In this document: piece by piece, positions 1 through 15,698 of the stretch
How positions within the stretch are numbered: position 1 is the first letter of the stretch
Layout of the letters: each line of letters starts with the position of its first letter
Assembly (NCBI GenBank): GCA_040954595.2
Contig: CM082579.2
Span: 868,001 to 932,000 of the forward strand
Direction of reading: 5' to 3'
Length of the DNA stretch: 64,000 nucleotides
DNA from: Balanoglossus misakiensis
Lineage: Eukaryota > Hemichordata
Made by a program: the position numbers and the translations under genes
The notes under the pieces: model-generated
The model's database searches: none
What the model was told of the DNA's origin: nothing
The model's input: the letters and a program-made list of their open reading frames with translations, nothing else

Positions 1-212
1 AACGAATGGAATATATTGTACCAGGTAAACTACTGACAAAATCAATACTGTACAAACTCAAAACTAACCGGACTGACGAATTAAATCTGTTCACATGGTC
101 AGTACAATTCCGTCGAATTCAGTTGATTTACACGGTAATTCTGGATTTTTTTTATAACAAAACATAGTTCCGATTTGATTTTCATCTGTGTACGTTTCTT
201 CTGTCATTCCAG

Positions 213-3200
213 AAGTTGAACGTCAGTTGGGTTGCTCAAACAAAATCATTCGAAAAGCATGCTGTGGTACGTTATGGCAATTACAGCGACAAAAGCGTCC
301 TCAACCAAGAAGGCCATTGGTTACTGGTTCTGGACATGTGATGATCAGCTACCAATGGGATTGCAACGAAATTGTGATGAAAATCAAAGAGCGCTTGAAG
401 GCTGCAGGATATAGGGTTTGGGTGGAAGCCAATAAGACAGGTGTGTAAGAGTAGAATGACGCCAATAGCTGTTTGGAAAACATTGAATTCGCAGCGGTCG
501 ATGCTTTTTATATGTAATAAAACAACCTCTTGATCTCAATCATTTTTCGCAGAACCCTTGACAAAATTTCGAAACGATGCAGTTATTGTTTTTTTTTCAG
601 TTGGTACAACATTCCAAGCTGTAACAGAAGCTGTTGAAAAAGCTGAAGTTGTCATTATCTGCGTATCTGCAAAATACAAGAATAGTCTAATATGTCGAAC
701 AGGTAAGGGAGCATTCGTTTTTTACAGGGAGGGGGGGGCGGTGGAAATCAGAGGGGGGTTTACTTTTACAAAGCAGTTTTTAGGGGGGGGGGACAAATTT
801 TATAATCAAGGGATTATTATATAGGGACTGAAAGGGGGGGACTTGAAAACTTTGACGGCTAAATATTTATTTTGAGTCCACAAAAATGCAGTTTCGCGTC
901 CTTTATTTTACACAATTTTCTAATGTGGGAGGGGGACACCCCCTCCCACACCCACCCCTCCATTCATCAACACCTTTCAATCATTGACTGGTTTATCTAG
1001 TGTCCCAGGTCAGGGGACTTGCCCCCACCCCATGATAACTTTGAGCGGCGACGTTAATTTGCTTTTGCTGGGTTCATTAAAATGCAGCTTTGAGCTCTGT
1101 ATTTTATAAAATTTTCTTACGTGGGAGGGGGACACCCCCTCCCAAACCCACCCCCTTCAATTCTCGGTTTACAATGTCTCCCAACACAGAATACAAATAC
1201 TTAAAAAATAAAAACAATGTTCAGTAGACATGTAAATGAACAGACATAAATTGACAACAGAGAAAAAGATGCTGAAAAAAGACAAACTGAAAATAGTTGA
1301 AGCGCACATTGGCCGGAAACTGTGTCAAACAACTCTGGAAAGTCTCAGAGTAAACCATGAGAGGGACAAAGAGGAGGATGAGCAGGAGGATGAAGAGGAT
1401 GACTTGGACGAGGACAGTGAACCAGAAGAGGAACATGTAGTGATAGGTGAACTAGGTGATTCAGCGGAAAGTGACTCAAAAGTGATAGCGGCGACATTGA
1501 AAATGAACTCTTTCACGTAACAAGATCAGGCAGACAATGCACTACTTGGAAATCAAGGAACTAGGTTTCATGGTTGATTATGTGGTATGTCGAACATACA
1601 CCAATATCTGACAAAGTTTGATAAGTTTAATCCGGTGGATAAACTTTTTTTTTGGGGGGGGGGTCACATTTTAGAAAAGTAATTTCCAGGGGGGGGGTTG
1701 CCCTTTACATTTAGTCGGCGACTCAAATTCCACCGCCCCCCCCCTCCCTGTAAAAAACGAATGCTCCCTAAGTTTGGACTTAACCATTAGAGTATGGTAA
1801 CAGACAGCTATTGGCTCCGGAGAGAAACCCACAAAGATCAGTACTTTTCCCCAATAGCGATGTGTTCTATTCCCGTCAATCACGTGGTTTACGCGTTTCT
1901 GCCCTTTTGTTGGCGATTGTCTCGTTCCTTCCCTCATTTTGTCAGAATTTCTCGAGACAACTGTCATTCCATCTACATTTTGGAACACATCAAGATCTGA
2001 GACTCAGTAGAGCTGTCCATCTTTGGGGATCTTTAAAAGTCAGCGTTCATGTTCGCTGTATGCAGCGAATGCTCATTGTGCCATTAGTCACATTCCGTAG
2101 ACAACTTGTGGGCGACAAACTTCCAGACGAGATGATGGCAAACAACACAACCAATACTTCGGGAGCTGACACTTACTTTACCAAAACAGAGGGTGCACTG
2201 GTTTGGTTGAGTATACTCATTAACTGTCTCACAGCTGTGGTTGGGGGGTTTGGAAATCTAGCAGTATGCGTTTTAGTTGTCACCAAGAAAACTTTACGGA
2301 AACCTCCAAATTTCCAACTCTGCAGTCTCTCCGTGATTGACTTCGTCTCCTGTTTCTATATTTTGCCGATGACTGTCCAGAAAAATGTCTCGTTTTTCAC
2401 CGGTGCGTTAGCGATCACAGACCCAGAGGTCCTGCGAGTTGTCTGCTATCTCAACAATTTCCTGTACCCATTTGCTTTCGTCGCTTCGTCGCTGACAATG
2501 ACATTTCTAGCCATAACAAGGGCAGCGGCGATCAGCAACAGGTTTCACAAGTCCCATATTACGCGGCTGATTTTTGTCTCGATCGCTGTAACGTACGCTG
2601 TTGGTATTGCATCCGCATATTACGCACGTCGCACGTCGATTACAGTTGACGGCGAGTCTGTCACTTGCGGCCAGTCCGACTATGAATCGATAGCTGAACG
2701 TCAGACTCGACTCGTTCCTCTTTTGGCAGTCAGTATTCTTTTCTTATTCGTGTTCGGATTCGCCTATGGTTTCGTCATTGCAATACTCAGACGTCGACAG
2801 CAGGAGATTCAGCCATACGTTACCGGTCAACCTGGTACCAGCCAAGCAACTGTACACAAAAGCTCCATTTTCACTGTAGCGCTTTTAATGGCTAATTTCT
2901 GCCTGACACTCGCTCCGATGGTCATCTATTTGTTGCTCTTTAGTGGAGGCTTGGTGCAATATTCTCAGGCAGTTCTGTCTTTATTGTACGCTTTGAACAT
3001 GAGCAGCAGCGCCACAAACCCTTACTTGCACTCCTTGAGAGGGAAACAATTTCGTCAATTCTTGGCAGTGAGGCGTTCAAAACGAACGGCAGTCGTTGAA
3101 CCCATAAACGAACTGCCAGAATCAATAGATGGCTATAATCATCAACATCGTACTGCCACCCAAAATAGACCTTCGAGTTCTCCTCAAATTGACAACGTTA

Positions 3201-4498
3201 ATGTCCAAAGCACGGCCTTATAATCAACCCCAATTTAGACACCCCCCCCCCTTTAGTTGAAAATTACTTCCTGCGAGAGAGAGCAAGAGAGAGAGGGTAG
3301 GGAGAGAGCGAGAGAGAGAGAACATTTGTGAACAATTGTCAATCACTCCGCGCGTGTTTCTGAACTATTGCATCACAACCAGCTTGTCCGCAGTGTGACG
3401 TCACAAAATTTTCAGCCACCGTCAAGTACACCGACAGCATCTCCATGGCTGGCTACAAGGTAATCGCCGGAACATTAACAGCACTGGTTTCGTTGTCACT
3501 GGTTACCGACTAGGGGACTGTTTCTAGTTTATTTTACCATGCCTAACAAGTCAGCACCCGAATTATTGTAATTTTCAGATAATCGTTTTAACCTTACTAT
3601 TCTTATGAAGCCTTTTCATAAGCTAAAAGCATCATTGCTTTGCTTCTGTCAAACTACAGGTGTGTACTTCGTCTCAATCTCTCCATTGCCCACAGGGCCT
3701 ACACGTGCCAAAACACAGGATTGAAACCCTATATGAATGCAAACCCTATGAATGCTTTTTACCTTTGCAGAAGCTGAATACGCTTACGATTTACGCAAGC
3801 CGACGATTCCAATCCGTGTGGAGGTGAACAGCTCACCAGAAGGGTGGTTAGCAACGATGTTGGGCACAAAACTTTACTTTGATTTCAGTGATGAGAAAAA
3901 ACTGAACAAGATGGCACCCAAACTGATAAAAGAATTAGGAGAGCGGGGAAAATCTCGAGTCCATGCATACAGAGGTGAATATAAATTGTTGTTTATGAAT
4001 ATTCCGAAATACAACTCATTGTATTTTTTGAATTTGCTAGCTGGTGTGATGAGAAACAGTAAAAACTGTCAGACTGGTTTGCTTGATGGATTTTTAGGAC
4101 AACATTTCAACGTCTGACTACAATTTATTCCAGACTCCTTCCGTGTGAAGACATCGACTCCAAAGAAAGCGCTCCCTAGAGAACACAACCCTCTACCGCC
4201 AACGCCCTATGAAGTCGACGACACTGATGGTCTCCTACCACTTCCAAGGTCACCTAGCTTCACGGAATCCGTGCTGGAGACATGGACGCGTAAGGATGTC
4301 AAGTATTGGCTAAAGAGAAACGGACTGAGTCACCTCACCTATCGTTTTCGTGGCTTCGACGGTGAATCGATGCAGGAACTGAAGATGATCGAACAGAAGG
4401 CACCAGAATTCTTCTATTCTTCTCTGCAGACCAAATTTGGATTTCGAAATGTATTGGACATTACCAAGTTTACCAGAGCATTGAAAGAAATCAATTAG
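213..4498 (+). CDS. TIR-SAM protein, paralogue 1 (5' end outside window)
   Basis: Four phase-consistent coding exons are visible: 213-440, 601-702, 3771-3974 and 4134-4498 (TAG). The upstream ARM-repeat exons expected from the complete paralogue at 5.7-8.8 kb lie before the window. Exon 1 starts the TIR domain (GHVMISYQWD), exon 2 carries the alphaC/betaD part (GTTFQAVTEAVEKAEVV), and exon 3 the C-terminal TIR part (EAEYAYDLRKPTIPIRVE, GTKLYFDFSD). Exon 4 holds a proline-rich linker and a C-terminal SAM domain (WTRKDVKYWLKRNGL ... FTRALKEIN). TIR domains of the SARM1 type cleave NAD; SAM domains oligomerise. Compared with paralogue 2, the Glu of LEAM is Gln (FQAV) and the BB-loop WMDVEQMG reads WVEANKTG, so enzymatic activity may be lost. 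The 3.07 kb intron 703-3770 holds a transposon and a GPCR gene. A possible ATTAAA polyadenylation signal is at 4739. Confidence 0.8.
704..1771. mobile_element. Terminal-inverted-repeat DNA transposon, probably non-autonomous PIF/Harbinger-like
   Basis: The element spans 707-1768. Its left end GGGAGCATTCGTTTTTTAC (from 707) is the reverse complement of its right end (to 1768). The inverted repeat runs about 40 bp, including a G8/C9 tract and GCGGTGGAA. It is flanked by direct TAA (704-706 and 1769-1771), the 3-bp TWA-type duplication known for PIF/Harbinger. Removing the element and one TAA restores GTAAGT at the host 5' splice site. Inside are two copies of a roughly 75-bp unit (about 884-960 and 1080-1156), each with a perfect 9-bp hairpin (925-947 and 1123-1143), and a 94-aa acidic ORF (1236-1520) resembling no transposase I know. 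Superfamily assignment rests on the duplication size and ends only. Confidence 0.7.
2132..3223 (+). CDS. Intronless class A (rhodopsin-like) GPCR, nested in a TIR-gene intron
   Basis: From the ATG at 2132 (MMANNTTNTS, two N-glycosylation sequons) the frame gives 363 aa with seven hydrophobic segments. The frame stays open upstream to 1811, but those residues look like leader noise. Family landmarks: TM1 GGFGNLAV (N1.50), TM2 LCSLSVIDF (D2.50), a TM3 end AITRAAA where the usual DRY is TRA but the Arg remains, and TM7 NMSSSATNPYLHS where NPxxY is NPYLH. The third intracellular loop is short and basic (RRRQQEIQ) and the tail has Arg/Lys and Ser-rich stretches. It should sit in the plasma membrane and couple to G proteins; the ligand cannot be told. 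It lies on the same strand as the TIR gene, within intron 703-3770. A retroposed origin is plausible because it lacks introns, but many invertebrate GPCRs are intronless. Confidence 0.85.
   Translation: MMANNTTNTSGADTYFTKTEGALVWLSILINCLTAVVGGFGNLAVCVLVVTKKTLRKPPNFQLCSLSVIDFVSCFYILPMTVQKNVSFFTGALAITDPEVLRVVCYLNNFLYPFAFVASSLTMTFLAITRAAAISNRFHKSHITRLIFVSIAVTYAVGIASAYYARRTSITVDGESVTCGQSDYESIAERQTRLVPLLAVSILFLFVFGFAYGFVIAILRRRQQEIQPYVTGQPGTSQATVHKSSIFTVALLMANFCLTLAPMVIYLLLFSGGLVQYSQAVLSLLYALNMSSSATNPYLHSLRGKQFRQFLAVRRSKRTAVVEPINELPESIDGYNHQHRTATQNRPSSSPQIDNVNVQSTAL
3277..3321. repeat. GA-rich low-complexity tract
   Basis: An imperfect (GA)n stretch lies just 3' of the GPCR stop codon, preceded by a C-run at 3241-3251. 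It is a simple repeat, probably in the 3' UTR or flank of the nested gene. Confidence 0.8.
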
Positions 4499-5699
4499 AA
4501 ATGAATTTAAACATTGTTCACAGACATGTGAACACGCTAATGTCGACCTGCGTGAATGCAAATCCGTCCAGCTTGCGATCATCAAAGAACGCAATGAAGT
4601 CGATTGGAGGCACGTGCCATGGCTTATTAACATAAAACCTGAATTTTGCTTGAACTTTTACTAGTTTGAATGTAATTTTTACAGTGCTGTGTCAGTATCA
4701 GTTAGTATCCAGCCTTGTCACGTTTTACATGTACACCCATTAAAGCTACCATTTTTTTGACACTCTAGAAATTGGTTTTTGATGGTTTGTGTTTCTTAAT
4801 TTTCAATCTCTCGCAGTGCGCACAATCACACTGCATTGAAGTTTACGTTTATGTGTCGCCCACTGCCATGGTTACTGGTAGCTACAGTTACAAACCTCTA
4901 TGACGTATCATGGATATCGTTTTAGTTCTTGATGTGTGGCATGTTAGAAAATTCGAACCGATCTTGCTGTACCATTGAAGTCCTTCGATCTCATGTAAAT
5001 CACAGGTCGACTGAGAGGCTTTTCAATTCTTTCATTGTTGCTAGCCATTGACGTTGTTTATGAAAGCTGACAGATCAATAGCAACTATACCTTTGTTTAC
5101 ACATGGAGGTAGTCTCGTTCCTTCCGCCATGGGTGCATGTTATTGCGAAGAACACAGTTCTGTCATTTGAATCAGTCGATAATTTCAACAAAAATTAACC
5201 AGACTGGTTATCAAGAATTCGGCACCAGTAAATCAACCGGTTGCACTGCCGTGAAGGATCTCGCTTACGTGCAATACAACAAAGAGTCGGGGTAGTTACG
5301 CGTTACACGAACACTCCCACCTTTTTCGACGACAGGCCACTTGGACGTGTCTTTCGTTAATCAACGCGGTTAGACAAGGTGTTGCACTGAATGAGTGACT
5401 GGACCTGCAGGGCAGAAAATTGTAGAAGACACCAGGTAGGGAAGATATTGCGCACACTTGCAATATTCCTGTTACAGGGTCAGTTGCGGGGTCGCCCATG
5501 TGTAAACCGAAATGCGAGTAATAGGTCATTGTAGGTGTTAATACATGGATCACTTGTCTGAAAACGCAGAGCACCTGAGGTTTTCACCGTTTAAATGAGA
5601 CCTGTTATGAAGATAGGATATTCATTTTCACCACGCGATCCAAACCGTGAGCCGGTTCCTATTTCCTGTTTTCACAGATCGAAATCATAAAAGTCATTA
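4499..5699. other. Spacer between the two TIR-SAM paralogues
   Basis: This holds the 3' UTR of paralogue 1 (possible ATTAAA at 4739-4744) and the presumed promoter and 5' UTR of paralogue 2. No other coding exon is evident on either strand. Confidence 0.5.
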
Positions 5700-8600
5700 A
5701 TGGGTTGCGGAGCTAGCACGGCGCCAATGCCTGTCCAAGGCACCTCGCCATCCCACGCAAACAAACCAATCACCCCCTCCCCTGAGGATGAACAATTGGA
5801 GGATGGAGAGGAAGAAAGTTTTGACGATTGGGAGGAGAAGGAACAGTTCGACGAATGGATAAAATCACTGAAAGATATGGACGATTATTTGACGCACGAA
5901 GCTCTTGAAATCGTGGAATCATTGGCCGAAGCACTCGACCCGACTTCCAGACAACGCACGATTACGCAAGCTAAATATCTTGTAAAAATAAAATACACTG
6001 AGCTTTTCTTAAAGATTTATGGCAATCTAAAAGACTTTCCACTTGTTTCAAACATCGAAATAAATAACTCTCAAAAGGCGATTCGAGCGGGGTATGTCTA
6101 CGATTGCATAAAAGTTATTCTGTGGAATGCATGTGATGCGCTCCCAGCTCTGTGTCGTGATGCAGGCAAAGCAGGCATCATCAAGATTCTTGTGGATCAA
6201 TTAAAAGATCCAAGCAGCGCCCCTGACAAACTAACAGGGGAGGATAATTACACGGTGATTAACCCTGACAGAATGGTGAGGAGCAATCTGGGTATACTAC
6301 ACAATGTCATTCGCAATTGCCTAGACAACAGACCATATTTTCGTGAAGCCAACGCAGTTGAGCTTTTAACGCAGTACCTAAACTGCGAGCACCCAACTGT
6401 ACAAGCAATATCCGTGTTAATACTCGCTTATGTAATCAAAGATGAAGAAGTTGACAAAATTTCGACAGGGGACGAAAGTATCAAATTCATACTGAAGATT
6501 CTTGAGTCTGCATTGAGCGCTGATGACCATATGTCGCCTGAATATTTCTTCGACACGACAGAAATCGTTGATGGACTGATTTACTTGGCGGCCAATGACG
6601 GCAACAAGGTAAGTTCATCACACAACGTCAGTATGTTTGGGAGCAGGTTGAAGGCTAAAGAATTAATCTTCGTTTAAGTGCCCAATGAAAAGAAATACAT
6701 ATATTTATGGCGTTTCTTCCACAACTTTCGAACTTAATATCATTGTTACATCATGTATTTCCATTGACCATTTTTGTCCGCAATCCGCAGCTGAAATTCG
6801 TTGAAAATGGAGCCCTGCCGCTATTGGTCCAACTTCTTAAACCCACGTGTTCTGATGTGGAGCAGAAATTGGCTGCCACAGCCATCTGGACATTGGCTTT
6901 CCATGACAAAAACAAAGATCGTATACGCAAAGAAAAAGGGTGTCTAGAAGGTCAGTTAAGTTGTCGTCTGCATCCTTCTAATTTTTTTGCTCGAAAAAAA
7001 ACGAAAAGAAAAATTTATTATTTTAGGTGGCGCGCGCTGCACATAACAAAAAGATCTTGGCCATTGCAAATTAAATTGCAATTTTTCTACTTCAAAATAT
7101 ATCAATAAGTTTCAAAAATTAATTTTAATTTTGTAGCTTGTAGGTCAAAATACCGTTTCTTTTAACACGATGTGCTTGTTTTATAAATTATTAATTTGTT
7201 TCTTTACAGCTCTGAAGAGACTCCAAGGTTCAAAGGTCAATGGGTTGAAGAAAGCCAGCAGTGGTGCATTGTGGGAGCTTAGGGAGGATGACCAAGACAA
7301 ACCAGCAAATAATACCTCATCTGTTCCTGGGCAGATGCAAACCTCTTCCGGTCATGTGATGATAAGCTACCAATGGGGTTGTCAGAAATTGGTCTTGACT
7401 CTCAAAGACAGATTAAAAGCAGCAGGTTTTAATATTTGGATGGACGTCGAACAAATGGGTTAGCATCAATCCATTTTTTCTTCAAAACGTTCTTGGCTGT
7501 TCATATTATTACGAGGCATTTGAAAATAACGTGCGGAGCAGACTTCACACCATCCAGCTCTTAGCATGATTCATTTTTAAAAGTGTCTTAATATTACTCC
7601 TTTTTGGCACCTTTTGTGAAAATTTCAAGAAAATGACAATATTGTAACACTATTTTGTCAACTATGGATTTTGTGCTTCTCAGGTGGTTCTACACTGGAA
7701 GCAATGGCAGGAGCCGTGGAAAAGGCTGATGTGGTGCTCATTTGCATGTCGGAGAAGTACAAAGACAGTCCAAGTTGTCGGTCAGGTAAAAACATACTAT
7801 TTTTAACTACAATATTGTAGACGGACGAAGAAAGAGAGAGATGGGGACAACGCTTATTATATTGCGATATTGTCTTCTGCGAAATAAATTTTTGAGTTTG
7901 GGAGAGACAGCTTCAGCGACAAGGGAAACTACTATCCCCAAATATTCTACTCACTATGCACATACATCGCTCTTAAAAATACAACGGTTTCCACGGTGAT
8001 TGACACGTGATATCAGCAGAGTTACATCGCATTCTACATTCTCTCCTCAGAAGCGGAATACACGTACAAACTCCATAAGCCTTTCATCCCCCTTCGAGTA
8101 CAACGCGGTTACTCTCCTGACGGTTGGCTTGGTATCCTGGTTGGAACTAAACTCTATTTTGACTTCAGCGATCGCGGTGACATGGATATTATGCTGCAGA
8201 AACTTATTAAAGAACTTGGTGAGAGAGGGCGGCTAAAGATCCCTAAAGCTATTGTCGATGAAGGTACACCATATTTCCCTGGTTTGATTTTAGGGGGAAA
8301 GGGGTCACTGTGCGTGTGGAGTGCAAATTCCGTTTCTGGAAATTTGGAAGCCTATCACCTATAGCGTACATTTCTTAACATTTGCAGACGCAAATTTGTT
8401 GGACTGGCCAAGTTTAGATATACGTCAGAAGTACCATACCAGTACAATCATTTATAACTTTCGAATCCTGTTTTTTTCTAGTTCAAGCGGAAAGCGCTGC
8501 AACTGAACGAGCCGGAAACATGGCAGTTGTTCAGACCACATCTGCGCAGTCATGGAGCAACGCCGAAGTGACACAATGGTTGGTCAGGAACAATTTGGGT

Positions 8601-8768
8601 CATCTAAAAGGAAGATTCTCGGGATATACTGGGGAAGACGTGACAGGTCTCAAGACTATACTAATCAAATCTCCAGAATTCTTTTATTCATCCTCCACGA
8701 CCGATAAGGGAGTGAAGAATCTCCTCGATGTTGTGAAACTGGAGAGGGCGTTAGAACAGTTAGATTGA
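5700..8768 (+). CDS. ARM-TIR-SAM protein with N-terminal acylation signal, paralogue 2 (complete)
   Basis: Six exons (5700-6608, 6791-6950, 7210-7458, 7684-7785, 8051-8263, 8482-8768) join in phase to 639 aa. Translation starts MGCGAST: Gly2 and Cys3 form a classic myristoylation/palmitoylation signal, so membrane attachment is expected. An acidic stretch (about 28-50) precedes helical ARM/HEAT-like repeats (about 50-400, e.g. ENGALPLLVQLLKP, AATAIWTLAFHD). A TIR domain follows (about 403-545: SGHVMISYQWG, WMDVEQMGGSTLEAM, EAEYTYKLHKPFIPLRVQ, GTKLYFDFSD), then a C-terminal SAM domain (about 569-639). SARM1, an animal NADase of axon degeneration and immunity, has ARM-SAM-SAM-TIR; here SAM follows TIR and is single. 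Glu445 (LEAM) lies where the catalytic Glu is expected, so NAD cleavage is possible but inferred. Exon sizes and phases match paralogue 1, showing tandem duplication. Confidence 0.88.
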
Positions 8769-8952
8769 GGATGAGACAATGATGACTTTACGACCTTGCT
8801 TTGATTTCAGGAAACCGATGACGTTGTTGTCAAAACTCTGAAACTCGATAATCTATTGAAAGTATTTTTAGCAATGTAGTTCAGCTCAACATATATCTAT
8901 GCAAGAATATGATTTTCTTCAATGTACAAATGTATAAACAAATATTTGTGAT

Positions 8953-8958
8953 AATAAA
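8953..8958 (+). promoter_or_regulatory. Polyadenylation signal AATAAA, ARM-TIR-SAM gene
   Basis: AATAAA lies 185 bases after the stop codon at 8768, followed by AT-rich sequence; it is the likeliest transcript end for this gene. The stretch 8959-9391 holds no exon I can see and separates two convergent genes. Confidence 0.5.
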
Positions 8959-9391
8959 TGTTAATATAACATATACTAATTGTTTAGGAAGTATTAGAAA
9001 GAAGATAGCCATAAACGTGACAGCTGTACATTTTTATGTTGTCTATTGATTTGTATACATGCATGTAATTTCTCAATTGTATGTTTTCCTGTGTTTATAA
9101 TGGTGAATGCATGAAAATCCATGTTGTTATTCGCTTATCTCAATCGATAAAAAACCTGTGATACAAAAATGTATCAATAATAAAATAACTCCAGAAAGTT
9201 TCAGTGCAACTCAGACTTTAAAACAGTCCTCTCAAAATACATTGAAAGGTATTACTGACTGACTGACTGAACAAATGTTTCAATGAGTCAAATACCTATC
9301 CTACCACTTGAGGTTTGATATGCAATACTTTCAGCTGAACAACTGCTGACTACATGATAGAGTCATTTCTCAGCAATGTTTGTTTGGTATG

Positions 9392-14134
<4,743 letters not shown>

Positions 14135-15698
14135 ATGCTGCAACCTATCCTACACAAACTGGAAAGTCAGAGAATAGTACTAGCAAGTGGGTCACCAAGG
14201 AGAAAAGAAATTCTTAAAAGCATCGTGAGTACTCTACGAAGATTCCAATTTCCAAAATGACATGACTCACTTCTTATACACAGTTGTATTAGAAGAGACA
14301 TCAGGGATGCTTTGAACATGGAGCTATCATGCTTTGCATGGGGTGTCAGTAAATTTGTTATAATGCGAATTATTTATCTTTCATCATGTGTTTTAATATG
14401 TAGGGATTGAAATTTGAAGTGATCAAGTCGCAGTTTGAAGAGAATTTGAATAAATCATTGTTCTCAACACCTGTGGAATATGTAAATGAGACTGCCAGAC
14501 AAAAGACAATGGAAGTTGCCAATCAACTGAAAGGTGTAAGTAGAAATTTCTGTGGATCTCATGAACACAAATTTGATCATAATCAGAAACAGAACCTAAT
14601 CATTTCTGTAGAGTGATAATGGCCATGTCAATGACAAGAGCACGAGTTTAGACTGGATACATGTTGGGTTTGTCATATTCTACAAGCTTGACATGTGACA
14701 GACTGACTGCTCAATTCTGTTCTTTTACAGCCCGGTTGTCCTGATCTCATCATTGGTGCAGACACAGTTGTGGTGAGTGATCAGCATTAACCCTTTCACC
14801 ACCATGGTTTGGTCCAAATCCATTGTTTTCAATGGTGAAGTTGGACTTCTAAAGTCAGAAATGGGGCGAAAGGGTTTATCAAGAAATATTTGAATGGGTC
14901 TTGTCTGATATAAACACTAACTTTGAAATACTTATCAATCTTCCAGACTCTGGACGGTAAAATCTTGGAGAAACCACAAGACAAAGAAGATGCAGTGCAA
15001 ATGCTGTCTTCCTTGAGTGGAAGAACACATACTGTACACACAGGAATGGTTCTTGTCACACCTGCAGGTACCATGGCAACTGTCAGCTCATCTCTGCCAG
15101 ACATGAGTATTTGTCAGTTTTTTCTGGAAGGGAACTTGAGGTTTCACCCCCAAGATTTCATCAAATGGAATCTTCTATCTGTATTTGCAGTTTTATAATA
15201 TGATGTCAGTAAAAAAAAATTTGCCCCCAAAAACACCACTCGATAACTTATCATTTCTTTGTTTTTACAGATAGTGAAACTAAATCTAAAATTCCTTTCA
15301 ACATCATTAATTTCCATGAATCAACAGAAGTCATCTTTGGCAAACTTACACCACAGGTTATTCAAGGCTATGTAGATACAGGTGAACCAATGTGAGTAGG
15401 TTACTGATAGTATTATGAATCAGATGTGTGTACAACATTTATGATTTAGTGTGGAAGGGGTCTCTTGAAACTCACCTGAAGGAATGATATCTTCTGATGT
15501 GTTTATATGTTTTGTCTGATCATATCTGATAAAACTCTCTCTCCCCTCCTCTCCCACAGGGACAAGGCTGGCGGTTATGGCATACAAGCTCTGGGAGGCA
15601 CATTGGTCCAAAGCATCTATGGAGATTATTTCAATGTTGTTGGTTTCCCTCTACATCACTTTTGTAAACAATTGGTCAAACTTTATGCAAATAAATAG
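14135..15698 (+). CDS. Maf/ASMTL-N-type nucleoside triphosphate pyrophosphatase
   Basis: Six exons (14135-14224, 14404-14535, 14731-14772, 14947-15067, 15271-15391, 15560-15698) join in phase to 214 aa. The Maf signature [14 protein letters not shown] (residues 14-27) is present. GADTVV follows with likely catalytic Asp85, then [31 protein letters not shown] and [18 protein letters not shown]. Maf proteins hydrolyse dTTP, UTP and modified pyrimidine nucleotides to monophosphates and act in house-cleaning. The sequence resembles the N-terminal half of human ASMTL, which is fused to a methyltransferase-like domain. Here the frame stops right after the Maf domain (KLYANK*), giving a stand-alone enzyme. 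A good AATAAA lies at 15874, so no downstream methyltransferase exon belongs to it. Confidence 0.92.
14789..14876 (+). mobile_element. Small MITE, copy 2 (family of three)
   Basis: Lies in Maf intron 14773-14946. It begins CCCTTTCACCACCATGGTTT and ends GGGGCGAAAGGG, preceded by TTAA. It aligns over its whole length with the reverse complements of the copies at 10.9 and 47.6 kb. Confidence 0.65.

Noticed and set aside
5211-5228. GAATTCGGCACCAG, resembling a cDNA-library adaptor
   Set aside because: Differs from the common GAATTCGGCACGAG adaptor by one base and sits in ordinary flanking sequence; chance is enough.
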